Shown one piece after another: positions 35,136 to 43,518 of a stretch of 64,000 bases of DNA (positions are counted from its first letter, which is position 1; each line of letters begins with the position of its first letter). The notes beneath the pieces are model-generated. The model was given only the letters and a program-made list of their open reading frames with translations, did not search any database and had not been told where the DNA came from. This stretch comes from Streptomyces atratus. Its GTDB lineage: Bacteria; Actinomycetota; Actinomycetes; Streptomycetales; Streptomycetaceae. The position numbers and the translations under genes were made by a program. The stretch covers positions 124,001 through 188,000 of the forward strand of contig NZ_BMRN01000002.1 of NCBI RefSeq assembly GCF_014648655.1, written 5' to 3'.

Positions 35136-36817
35136 GCCACGATCACCACGACGAGCGCCCGCAGCTCACCCCCGAGCAGATCGCGGCCGCCCTGAACCCC
35201 CCGGCCGGACGCAACGGCGGCGACCTCGTCGTCGAGACCCTCCAGGGCCTCGGCGCGACCACCGTCTTCGGCCTGCCCGGCCAGCACGCGCTGGGCATGT
35301 TCGACGCGCTGCGCCGCTCCTGCCTCTCGTACGTCGGGCTGCGCGTCGAGAACAACGCCGGCTTCGCCGCCGACGCGTACGGCCGGATCACCGGGGAAGT
35401 GGCGCCTCTGCTGCTCTCCACCGGGCCGGGTGCCCTCACCTCCCTCGCCGCGCTCCAGGAGGCGGCGGCGGCCTCCGCTCCCGTGCTGGCCATCTCCAGC
35501 CAGATCCCGGCCGCGGGTCTGGGTGGCGGACGCCATGGCTACCTGCACGAACTGCGGGACCAGAAGGCGTCGTTCCGCGACATCGTGAAGTCGGTCCACA
35601 CCGTCCGTACGGCCTCCCAGATCCCGTCGGCGATCGCCGACGCCTGGGAGTCCGCGCTCACGGCCCCGCACGGCCCGGTCTGGATCGAGATCCCGCAGGA
35701 CGTACTCCTCGCCGAGACCACGCTCCCCGTCGTCACGGCGATGGACGCCACCCCGCCCGTCCTGCACCCCCGCCCCGAACTCACCGCTGTGGCAGCGCAC
35801 CTGCTGTCGAAGGCCGAGCGTCCGGCGATCATCGCGGGCGGCGGAGTCGTACGGTCCGACGCGTCCGGCAAGCTGCTCGCGCTCGCGGAGAAGCTCGACG
35901 CCCCGGTCGTCACCACCTTCGGCGGCAAGGGCGCCTTCCCGTGGGAGCACCCGCTCTCGCTCCAGTCCTGGCTGGAGGACCGCCACACGACGGACTTCCT
36001 GGAGTCCGCCGATGTGCTGCTGGTCATCGGCTCCGGACTCGGTGAACTCTCCTCGAACTACCACACGTTCGCCCCGCGCGGTCGCGTCATCCAGATCGAG
36101 GCCGACGCCGGCAAGCTGGAGTCCAACCATCCCGCACTCGGCATCCACGCCGACGCCCGCGAGGCCCTGGCCGACCTCCTCGACGCGGTCGACCGCCGCG
36201 AGGACCCGTCGGCGTCGGACCGGGTCCGTACGGTGCTCGAAGCGGTACGGGACAGGATCGCCGGCCAGGAACTCACCCTGGAGCAGCAGCTCATCGCCTC
36301 GGTCCGCCAGGCGCTGCCCGACACGTCCCCGAGCTTCTGGGACATGACGATCCTCGCCTACTGGGCGTGGTCCGCCTTCGACGCCCGCCACCCGAACACG
36401 ATGCACTCGGCCCAGGGCGCGGGCGGGCTCGGCTACGGCTTCCCGGCCGCGCTCGGCGCGGCGGCGGCCGACCGTACGAAGCCGGTCCTGGCGGTCTCCG
36501 GCGACGGCGGCGCGATGTACTCGATCGCGGAACTGGCCACGGCCCGCCAGTACGACCTCCCGGTCACCTGGCTGATCGTCGACGACGGCGGCTACGGCAT
36601 CCTGCGCGAATACATGACGGGCGCCTTCGGCGAGGCCACGGCGACGGAACTCTCCCGCCCCGACTTCGTCGCCCTCGCCGAGTCCTTCGGCGTCCCGGCG
36701 GTCCGCACGACCCCCGAGACGCTCGCCGACGACCTGGCGAAGTCCTTCGCGGAGCCGGGCCCTTCGGTGGTCGTGCTCCCGGCCCTGCTGAGGATGTTCG
36801 AGCCGACGCATCTGTGA
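35132..36817 (+). CDS. ThDP-dependent enzyme (acetolactate synthase/2-oxoacid decarboxylase family)
   Basis: Thiamine diphosphate enzyme of 561 residues with the three-domain IlvB layout. The catalytic Glu is in [20 protein letters not shown], and the N-terminal loop is [16 protein letters not shown]. The C-terminal Mg-ThDP motif begins [17 protein letters not shown] and ends with [12 protein letters not shown], where Asp replaces the usual Asn. The GTG overlaps the ureohydrolase stop as GTGA, so the two are coupled. Beside a guanidino hydrolase, a 2-ketoarginine decarboxylase role (like AruI) is possible. True acetolactate synthase is unlikely, as no small subunit is present. Confidence 0.88.
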   Translation: MSHDHHDERPQLTPEQIAAALNPPAGRNGGDLVVETLQGLGATTVFGLPGQHALGMFDALRRSCLSYVGLRVENNAGFAADAYGRITGEVAPLLLSTGPGALTSLAALQEAAAASAPVLAISSQIPAAGLGGGRHGYLHELRDQKASFRDIVKSVHTVRTASQIPSAIADAWESALTAPHGPVWIEIPQDVLLAETTLPVVTAMDATPPVLHPRPELTAVAAHLLSKAERPAIIAGGGVVRSDASGKLLALAEKLDAPVVTTFGGKGAFPWEHPLSLQSWLEDRHTTDFLESADVLLVIGSGLGELSSNYHTFAPRGRVIQIEADAGKLESNHPALGIHADAREALADLLDAVDRREDPSASDRVRTVLEAVRDRIAGQELTLEQQLIASVRQALPDTSPSFWDMTILAYWAWSAFDARHPNTMHSAQGAGGLGYGFPAALGAAAADRTKPVLAVSGDGGAMYSIAELATARQYDLPVTWLIVDDGGYGILREYMTGAFGEATATELSRPDFVALAESFGVPAVRTTPETLADDLAKSFAEPGPSVVVLPALLRMFEPTHL

Positions 36818-36842
36818 CGCATCCGTAGGGCGCCAGCCCGCT

Positions 36843-36883
36843 GCCCACCCGCGCATCCGGTCGCCCCGGACACGCGGGTGGGC
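36843..36883. terminator. Bidirectional hairpin terminator
   Basis: An outer stem of 11 bp (GCCCACCCGCG with CGCGGGTGGGC) and an inner stem of 5 bp (TCCGG with CCGGA) form a long GC hairpin. It lies exactly between the ThDP gene stop (36817) and the stop of the convergent gene at 36884. Confidence 0.85.
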
Positions 36884-37258
36884 TCATTTCTTCGGCGGGT
36901 GTTCCTTCGCGATGAGCGCCGCTTGATCCTCCAGACCCCGGCGAAACTCCAGCCGCTCGTCGCCCTCGAGGCTGCTGGGCACGTCCTTGGCCGGCGGCAG
37001 GAAGTCGGGGATCGACCGGAAGACCGGGTCGGCCGCCGCCCCCTGGCCGCGTATCCGCGCCTGTACCAAGTAGTGGCCGACCTCCCGCAGAGGGTCTCTG
37101 AGAACGGGCTCCGGCCGCGCGGCGGCCTTCGCCACGCTCTCCGGTCGTCCCAATGGGTGGTGCTCGTTCTGCGCGAGCCTCTGCAGGGCCGCGATCGCCG
37201 CGTAGAGCCGGCCACAGCGGTACGCCTCGGCGTGCCGGGCCGGCTGACCGCTCGTCAT
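36884..37258 (-). CDS. Small protein resembling the C-terminal part of Cas8c/Csd1
   Basis: A complete 124-residue gene: ATG 37258 with GAGGGGG upstream, and its own terminator. HAEAYRCGRLYAAIAALQRL near the N-terminus, then the helical block and FLPPAKDVPSSLEGDERLEF with RRGLEDQAALI, follow the order of the C-terminal helical region of type I-C Cas8c (which begins AYxxGRLxAxLExxQ and ends in a xLxLExQxxFxxGYYxQR block). That region also encodes Cas11c in type I-C systems. No cas genes or array are near. The resemblance is from memory and partial; it could be an unrelated helical protein. Confidence 0.6.
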   Translation of the reverse strand: MTSGQPARHAEAYRCGRLYAAIAALQRLAQNEHHPLGRPESVAKAAARPEPVLRDPLREVGHYLVQARIRGQGAAADPVFRSIPDFLPPAKDVPSSLEGDERLEFRRGLEDQAALIAKEHPPKK

Positions 37259-37423
37259 GGTTCCCCCTCGTCACCGTGCCGGACTGCACAGGGGCATCGA
37301 TACCCGCGCAACCGGTGAGGAACCGCACAGTTCGGGGCGCGCAACTTTTTGGCCGGTCGCGAGTCATTACTGACGGGTGTGCCGGGGGCGCGCCGTACGG
37401 ATCCACTCAGGGGGAAACACCGC

Positions 37424-38389
37424 ATGAAAGAACAGCCTCGTATATTCCGCCGTGCGCAGGGCGCGCTGTCCGTCGCGCTCGCCGCAGGCGTGCTCGCACC
37501 CGTGGCGCTCGGCGCCTCGCCCGCCGCCGCCGCGACGCCGACCGTGAGCTGCACGTCCGGCAAGGCGGGGCTGGCCGCCAAGCTGTCCAAGGACATCACC
37601 GCCGCACTCAAGGGCCGGAAGTCCACGACGGCCATCGCGCTCTACGACCGGACCACCAAGACGACGTGCTCCTTGCGGGCGACGACGAAGTACGACTCCG
37701 CCAGCGTCGTGAAGGCGACCGTGCTGGCGACGCTGCTCTGGGACAACAAGAAGCACAACCGCTATCTCACCCAGCGCGAGATCAACCTCACCACCGCCAT
37801 GATCACCAAGTCCGACAACAACGCGACCACCAGCCTGTGGAAGCAGCTCGGGGTGACCAAGGTCAAGGCGTTCCTGAAGGCCGCCGGGATGACGCACACC
37901 GTGCCCGGCTCCGGTGGCTACTGGGGGCTGACCCAGATCACCGCCCAGGACGAGCAGCGGCTGCTGACCCTGCTGACCGCCAAGAACTCCGTGCTGAGCG
38001 ACAACGCGCGGACGTACGAACTGGGCCTGATGCGCAAGGTCGTTTCTTCCCAGCGCTGGGGCACGCCCGCCGGTGCGCCGTCCGGCGTGACCGTCCAGGT
38101 GAAGAACGGCTGGCTGCCGCGCGCCACCCACGGCTGGCGGGTGCACAGCATCGGCGCCTTCACGGGCAAGGGGCACGACTACGCGATCACCGTGCTCACC
38201 CAGGACAACAAGACGATGAACGACGGCATCAACACCATTCAGGCCGTCGCCCGCGCCGTGCACAAGGACCTCAACCCGGCCGCCGGCGCGTTGACGACGA
38301 TCGCCCCGCCCGCCGCCCCGCAGGAAGCGGTGCCCGCGGTACCGGAGGCACCGGCGGTACGGATGCTCACCGCGACGCCGCGGTCGTAG
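37424..38389 (+). CDS. Secreted class A beta-lactamase-like serine hydrolase
   Basis: An exported protein of 321 residues with a signal peptide (AQGALSVALAAGVLAPVALG, cleavage after AAAA). The serine hydrolase motifs are in order: SxxK as SVVK near residue 90, SDN as KSDNNAT near residue 130 and KNG (for KTG) in VQVKNGWLPRA near residue 225. The Glu of the omega loop is not evident, so efficient beta-lactam hydrolysis is doubtful. An Ala/Pro tail follows the domain. It may act on cell-wall peptides. GGGGGA precedes the ATG. Confidence 0.85.
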   Translation: MKEQPRIFRRAQGALSVALAAGVLAPVALGASPAAAATPTVSCTSGKAGLAAKLSKDITAALKGRKSTTAIALYDRTTKTTCSLRATTKYDSASVVKATVLATLLWDNKKHNRYLTQREINLTTAMITKSDNNATTSLWKQLGVTKVKAFLKAAGMTHTVPGSGGYWGLTQITAQDEQRLLTLLTAKNSVLSDNARTYELGLMRKVVSSQRWGTPAGAPSGVTVQVKNGWLPRATHGWRVHSIGAFTGKGHDYAITVLTQDNKTMNDGINTIQAVARAVHKDLNPAAGALTTIAPPAAPQEAVPAVPEAPAVRMLTATPRS

Positions 38390-38412
38390 CCGGGCAGCGG
38401 ACGGCGTACGCA

Positions 38413-38446
38413 GGTCGTAGGCAGGACGTCGCACCGGCCTACGACC
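38413..38446 (+). terminator. Hairpin after the beta-lactamase-like gene
   Basis: GGTCGTAGGC (38413-38422) pairs with GCCTACGACC (38437-38446) over a 14-base loop, 24 nt past the stop. A 10-bp perfect stem; a terminator before the ABC exporter gene. Confidence 0.65.
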
Positions 38447-38534
38447 ACGGACCCGTCTTTTGTAACAGCGGGATGAAATCCGCTGCCCACCGCGTTGGTG
38501 CCTTCCGGTAGACCAGGTCGAACGGGAGGCACCG

Positions 38535-41500
38535 GTGACGGACGCAGGGGACGCAGAGGACGCGGCGCAGGCCCCGGGCTGGGTTCGGCGGCTGTGCGGC
38601 TACGCATGGCGCTACCGGCGCAATGTGCTGCTGGCGCTCGGCTCGTCGCTGGCCGGCATGGCGGTGATGGCCCTCGTCCCGCTGATCACCAAGGTGATCA
38701 TCGACGACGTCGTCGGCGACCACACGCGTTCCCTGGCCGTGTGGACCGGACTCCTCGTGGTCGCCGCCGTGCTGGTGTACATATTCACGTACATCCGCCG
38801 CTACTACGGCGGCCGGCTCGCCCTCGACGTACAGCACGATCTGCGTACCGAGATCTACGGGACGATCACCCGCCTGGACGGGAAGCGTCAGGACGAGCTG
38901 TCCACCGGACAGGTCGTCGGGCGTGCCACCAGCGACCTGCAGCTGATCCAGGGGCTCCTGTTCATGCTCCCGATGACCATCGGGAACGTGCTGCTCTTCA
39001 TCATCTCCCTGGTGATCATGGCGTGGCTCTCACCGCTGCTCACCCTGGTCGCGATCGCCGTCGCCCCCGCCCTCTGGTTCATCGCCCGCCGCTCCCGCTC
39101 CCGTCTCTTCCCCGCCACCTGGTACGCCCAGGGCCAGGCCGCCGCCGTCGCCGGAGTCGTCGACGGGGCCGTCTCCGGGGTCCGGGTCGTCAAGGGGTTC
39201 GGGCAGGAGGAGCAGGAGACCGGAAAGCTGCGCGAGGTCGGGCGCAGGCTCTTCGCCGGACGGCTGCGGACGATCCGGCTGAACTCCCGCTACACCCCCG
39301 CCCTCCAGGCCGTCCCCGCGCTCGGCCAGGTCGCGATGCTGGCCCTCGGCGGCTGGCTCGCCACCCGGGGCGAGATCACCCTCGGCACGTTCGTCGCGTT
39401 CTCCAGCTACCTCGCCCAGCTCGTCGGCCCGGTCCGGATGCTCGCCATGGTCCTCACCGTCGGACAGCAGGCCCGGGCAGGCGTCGAGCGCGTACTGGAA
39501 CTGATCGACACCGAGCCGACCATGAAGGACGGCACCAAGGAGCTCCCGGCCGACGCCCCCGCGAGCGTCGAATTCGACGACGTACGGTTCGGCTACGACG
39601 AGGAGCGCCCCGTCCTCGACGGCTTCTCGCTGACCATCGAGCCCGGTGAGACCGTCGCCGTCGTCGGCGCCTCCGGCAGCGGGAAGTCCACCGTCTCGCT
39701 GCTGCTGCCCCGCTTCTACGACGTGACGCACGGCGCCGTCCTGGTCGGCGGCCACGACGTCCGCGAACTGACCCAGCAGTCCCTGCGCGCCGCCATCGGC
39801 CTCGTACCGGAGGACAGCTTCCTGTTCTCCGACACCGTCCGCGCCAACATCGCCTACGGATTCCCGGACGCCACCCAGGAACAGATCGAGGAAGCGGCCC
39901 GCGCCGCCCAGGCCGACCGGTTCATCGCGGACCTGCCCGAGGGCTATGACACCAAGGTCGGCGAGCACGGACTCACCCTCTCCGGCGGCCAGCGCCAGCG
40001 CGTCGCGCTCGCCCGCGCCATCCTCACCGACCCCCGGCTGCTCCTCCTCGACGACGCCACCTCCGCCGTCGACGCCCGCGTCGAGCACGAGATCCACGAG
40101 GCGCTGCGGCAGGTGATGGCAGGGCGGACGACCCTCCTGATCGCCCACCGCCGCTCCACCCTCGGCCTCGCCGACCGGATCGCCGTCCTGGAACACGGCA
40201 GGCTCGCCGACATCGGTACGCACGAGGAGCTGGAGCGTCGCTCCGCGCTCTACCGGCGACTGCTCACCGACCCGGACGAGCTGGGCGGCACCTCGCCCGG
40301 ACACCAGCGACCGACCACCGCCGCCGACACGACCCCCGAGGACGACCGGGCGCTCCAGGAAGAACTGGACGCCGAGTTCGACGCCGAGCGCGGCATCAGC
40401 CCCCACCTGTGGATCCGCAAGGAGGAGCCGCGCGACACCGGTGCGGCCGGCATGCCCGCGACGCCCGAGCTGCTCGCCCAGGTCGAGGCCCTGCCGCCCG
40501 CCACCGACACACCCGACATCGACGAGGCGCGGGCCGTCCGCGCCGAGGAGTCGTACGGGCTGCGCAGGCTGCTGCGCGGCTTCGGGCTGCCGCTCCTGGT
40601 GAGCCTGGCGCTGGTGGCGGTGGACGCGGGCGCCGGACTCCTGCTGCCCGTACTGATCCGGCACGGCATCGACCAGGGTGTCTCGCAGCTCGCACTCGGC
40701 GCCGTCTGGGCGGCGTCCGCGCTGGCCCTGGTGGTCGTGCTCGTGCAGTGGGCGGCCCAGATCGGCGAGACCCGGATGACGGGCCGCACCGGCGAGCGGG
40801 TGCTGTACTCGCTGCGGCTGAAGATCTTCGCGCAGCTCCAGCGGCTCGGCCTGGACTACTACGAACGCGAGCTGACCGGCCGCATCATGACCCGGATGAC
40901 GACGGACGTGGACGCGCTGTCGACGTTCCTGCAGACCGGTCTGGTCACGGCCTTCGTCTCCGTCGTCACCTTCTTCGGCATCATGGTCGCGCTGCTGGTA
41001 CTCGACGTACAGCTGGCCCTCGTCGTCTTCGCGACGCTGCCGGCGCTGATCATCGGTACGTTCTTCTTCCGCCGCAAGAGCGTCAAGGCGTACGAGCTGG
41101 CCCGGGAACGCATCAGCGTCGTCAACGCCGACCTCCAGGAGTCCGTCTCCGGGCTGCGGATCGTGCAGGCGTTCCGCCGCGAGCGCGACGGCGCGGACCG
41201 GTTCGCGGGGCGCAGCGACCACTACCGCGAGGCCAGGGTCCGCGGTCAGTGGCTGATCTCGGTCTACTTCCCGTTCGTGCAGCTCTTGTCGTCGGTGGCC
41301 GCGGCGGCCGTACTGATCGTGGGCGCGGGCCGGGTCGACAACGGCACGCTCACCACCGGTGCGCTGGTCGCGTACCTCCTCTACATCGACTTGTTCTTCG
41401 CCCCGGTGCAGCAGCTCTCCCAGGTCTTCGACGGTTACCAGCAGGCCACCGTCTCCCTCGGCCGTATCCAGGAACTCCTGCGGGAGCCGACCTCCACCGA

Positions 41501-42290
41501 CGCCCCGGACGAACCGCTGGACGTGCTGTCGCTGCGCGGCGAGATCGCCTTCGAGGACGTGTCCTTCGCATACGGCTCCGGCGACGACGCCGAGGAAGCC
41601 CTCATCGGTGTCGACCTGCGGATCCCGGCCGGTCAGACGGTCGCGTTCGTCGGCGAGACCGGCGCCGGGAAGTCCACCCTCGTCAAGCTCGTCGCCCGGT
41701 TCTACGACCCGACGGGCGGCCGGGTCACGGCGGACGGCACCGATCTGCGCCGCCTCGACCTCACCGCGTACCGGCACCGGCTCGGAGTCGTACCGCAGGA
41801 GGCTTACCTCTTCGCCGGTACGGTCCGCGACGCCATCGCGTACGGGCGGCCCGAGGCCACCGACGCCGAGGTGGAGGCGGCGGCGCGGTCGGTCGGCGCC
41901 CACGACATGATCGCCACCCTGGACGGCGGCTATCTGCACGAGGTCGCCGAGCGGGGCCGTAACCTCTCGGCCGGCCAGCGCCAGCTGATCGCGCTCGCCC
42001 GCGCCGAACTCGTCGACCCGGACGTCCTGCTGCTCGACGAGGCGACCGCCTCCCTCGACCTGGCCAGCGAAGCCCTGGTCAACCAGGCGACGGACCGGCT
42101 CACCGGCCGCCGCACCACCCTCGTCGTCGCCCACCGGCTGACGACCGCCGCCCGCGCCGACCGGGTCGTGGTGATGGACCACGGCCGGGTCGTCGAGGAC
42201 GGTACGCACGACGAACTCCTCGCCCGGGAAGGGCACTACGCCGTGCTGTGGCGCACCTTCATAGGGGAGGACGAGCCCGCAGGGGTGTGA
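38535..42290 (+). CDS. Fused two-module ABC exporter (TMD-NBD-TMD-NBD)
   Basis: A single 1251-residue chain holding two complete exporter halves. TMD1 spans about residues 30-320 and NBD1 about 345-590, with Walker A VGASGSGKST, signature LSGGQRQRVALARAIL and Walker B LLLLDDATSAVD. A linker near 590-665 leads to TMD2 (about 670-960) and NBD2 (about 985-1240), with VGETGAGKST, LSAGQRQLIALARAEL and VLLLDEATASLD. NBD1 has Asp where the catalytic Glu stands in NBD2, so only one site is likely fully active. GTG 38535 follows GGGAGG. It probably exports a drug, lipid or peptide. Confidence 0.95.
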   Translation: MTDAGDAEDAAQAPGWVRRLCGYAWRYRRNVLLALGSSLAGMAVMALVPLITKVIIDDVVGDHTRSLAVWTGLLVVAAVLVYIFTYIRRYYGGRLALDVQHDLRTEIYGTITRLDGKRQDELSTGQVVGRATSDLQLIQGLLFMLPMTIGNVLLFIISLVIMAWLSPLLTLVAIAVAPALWFIARRSRSRLFPATWYAQGQAAAVAGVVDGAVSGVRVVKGFGQEEQETGKLREVGRRLFAGRLRTIRLNSRYTPALQAVPALGQVAMLALGGWLATRGEITLGTFVAFSSYLAQLVGPVRMLAMVLTVGQQARAGVERVLELIDTEPTMKDGTKELPADAPASVEFDDVRFGYDEERPVLDGFSLTIEPGETVAVVGASGSGKSTVSLLLPRFYDVTHGAVLVGGHDVRELTQQSLRAAIGLVPEDSFLFSDTVRANIAYGFPDATQEQIEEAARAAQADRFIADLPEGYDTKVGEHGLTLSGGQRQRVALARAILTDPRLLLLDDATSAVDARVEHEIHEALRQVMAGRTTLLIAHRRSTLGLADRIAVLEHGRLADIGTHEELERRSALYRRLLTDPDELGGTSPGHQRPTTAADTTPEDDRALQEELDAEFDAERGISPHLWIRKEEPRDTGAAGMPATPELLAQVEALPPATDTPDIDEARAVRAEESYGLRRLLRGFGLPLLVSLALVAVDAGAGLLLPVLIRHGIDQGVSQLALGAVWAASALALVVVLVQWAAQIGETRMTGRTGERVLYSLRLKIFAQLQRLGLDYYERELTGRIMTRMTTDVDALSTFLQTGLVTAFVSVVTFFGIMVALLVLDVQLALVVFATLPALIIGTFFFRRKSVKAYELARERISVVNADLQESVSGLRIVQAFRRERDGADRFAGRSDHYREARVRGQWLISVYFPFVQLLSSVAAAAVLIVGAGRVDNGTLTTGALVAYLLYIDLFFAPVQQLSQVFDGYQQATVSLGRIQELLREPTSTDAPDEPLDVLSLRGEIAFEDVSFAYGSGDDAEEALIGVDLRIPAGQTVAFVGETGAGKSTLVKLVARFYDPTGGRVTADGTDLRRLDLTAYRHRLGVVPQEAYLFAGTVRDAIAYGRPEATDAEVEAAARSVGAHDMIATLDGGYLHEVAERGRNLSAGQRQLIALARAELVDPDVLLLDEATASLDLASEALVNQATDRLTGRRTTLVVAHRLTTAARADRVVVMDHGRVVEDGTHDELLAREGHYAVLWRTFIGEDEPAGV

Positions 42291-42311
42291 GAGCCGGGCC
42301 CGTCCACCGGT

Positions 42312-42809
42312 TCACTTGCCGATGCCGGAGATCTTGCCGGTCTGCAGGTCCGACCGCACGGTCAGATACGAGTACGTGGGGTGCTTGCCGTTGCTCCAGG
42401 TGAGCCGCACCTTCGACCAGGTGTGGCCCGCACCGCTGTCGCCGGAGGTGATCCGGAAGGCGAGCGGGGTGTTCTGGGCGCGGAGCACACCGTCCGCGTG
42501 GTTGCGCTGCTCCCATGTCTTCAGCTGGGTGCGCAGGTGGGGCGTCAGATAGAACGTCCTCAGAGCGGTGGCGAGCTTGCCGCCGCCCTCCGCCGTGACG
42601 GCATCGATATAGGCGGCGTAGAAGTGGGCGACCTGCTGGAACGCCGGAGTGCCGGCGTCGCTGCGTACCGGCGCCGCGGCCACCGGGGCCTGCGGGGCAG
42701 CCGCGGCGGCCGGGACCGCGGCGACGACGGTGAGGAGAGCGGTGGCGAGAAGTGTCCGGCCGGTGGCGCGCCGGCCGCGGGGGCCCTGTGAGTTACGGAG
42801 TTGGAGCAT
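42312..42809 (-). CDS. Secreted protein of unknown function, 165 aa
   Basis: An exported protein with a Sec-type signal (RTLLATALLTVVAAVPAAAA). The mature part reads QQVAHFYAAYIDAVTAEGGG, then a helical section, and GHTWSKVRLTWSNGKHPTYS ending in DLQTGKISGIGK. The layout (helix FYAAYIDAV, then strands) recalls NTF2-like or lipoprotein-anchor DUFs, but I cannot name the family. ATG 42809 follows AGGA. Its stop lies 22 nt from the convergent ABC gene. Confidence 0.75.
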   Translation of the reverse strand: MLQLRNSQGPRGRRATGRTLLATALLTVVAAVPAAAAAPQAPVAAAPVRSDAGTPAFQQVAHFYAAYIDAVTAEGGGKLATALRTFYLTPHLRTQLKTWEQRNHADGVLRAQNTPLAFRITSGDSGAGHTWSKVRLTWSNGKHPTYSYLTVRSDLQTGKISGIGK

Positions 42810-43047
42810 GGCAGTTCCTGCCTTTCGTGTGGCTCTGCCCTGTTGGAGCCATGCTGTGGCGATTCGGTTGCTCCGGAGGCGGAGCGCGCCGGGTGCAACC
42901 TCCGGATGGCCTCCTGCGTCGTACGCAAGTACGTGTAAGTGCCGAGCAAGGGCGTAAGTGTTCGATCGAATGATGAGGCTGCTGATGATCAGAGGGACCG
43001 GAAAAGCCGGAGCGGCCGGCTGGGGCGGAAGCGGCCGGGGGTGCCGG

Positions 43048-43419
43048 ATGCTCGTGCGTCTGTTCGCCCTGCCGCTGGTGGCCGCCGTCGGTCTGGTGCT
43101 CAGCGGCGGTGCGGCGAACAGCGCCGACGCCGCAACGGCCTGCGCCGGGCGCCCCGCGAAGACGGTCGAGTTCAAGACCGGTGAGCTGCGCGTCTACAAG
43201 AGCCGCTCCTACGCCTGCGCGGTCGCGGTCGCGAAGAAGCAGGGTCCGCGCCGCACGATGTCCGTGCGTATCCAGGCGCGTGGCGGCAGCCCCGTCAGCG
43301 ACAGCGGCAGATACACCCAGCAGGCGGGCCCGGTGACGGTCCACGCGCTGAACCGGTGCGTCCGGGCCTCGGCCACGATCTCGGGGAAGTCCGGCTCCAC
43401 GGACTGGATTCTCTGCTGA
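43048..43419 (+). CDS. Small secreted protein, 123 aa, five cysteines
   Basis: An exported protein of unknown family. The chosen ATG gives a clean signal peptide, MLVRLFALPLVAAVGLVLSG with cleavage near ADAA. Upstream in-frame starts at 42958, 42970 and 42985 would add up to 30 residues before the signal and are less likely. The mature part has two or more Cys pairs (TACAGRP, SYACAVAVA, ALNRCVRAS and a terminal WILC) and a basic, beta-rich character. Such proteins may be inhibitors or cell-wall ligands. It is monocistronic. Confidence 0.7.
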   Translation: MLVRLFALPLVAAVGLVLSGGAANSADAATACAGRPAKTVEFKTGELRVYKSRSYACAVAVAKKQGPRRTMSVRIQARGGSPVSDSGRYTQQAGPVTVHALNRCVRASATISGKSGSTDWILC

Positions 43420-43442
43420 CGGCGGCGGCTCGTCGTCACTCC

Positions 43443-43465
43443 GTGCCGCCAGGGTCTGGCGGCAC
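43443..43465 (+). terminator. Hairpin after the small secreted protein
   Basis: GTGCCGCCAG and CTGGCGGCAC form a perfect 10-bp stem with a three-base loop, 23 nt past the stop. Confidence 0.72.
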
Positions 43466-43518
43466 AGGTGTTGCCCCGCTAGGTTCACGACGTCTGTTGT
43501 GAATCAAGGGGAGGGTGC

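Noticed and set aside
39030..42236. A 1068-codon open frame antisense to the fused ABC exporter, and similar long frames antisense to other genes (for example 20267-22585, 14630-15676, 957-2195)
   Set aside because: In very GC-rich DNA, antisense frames stay open for long stretches. The sense strand carries clear domain motifs and third-position bias; the antisense products are Arg/Gly/Val-rich with no motifs.
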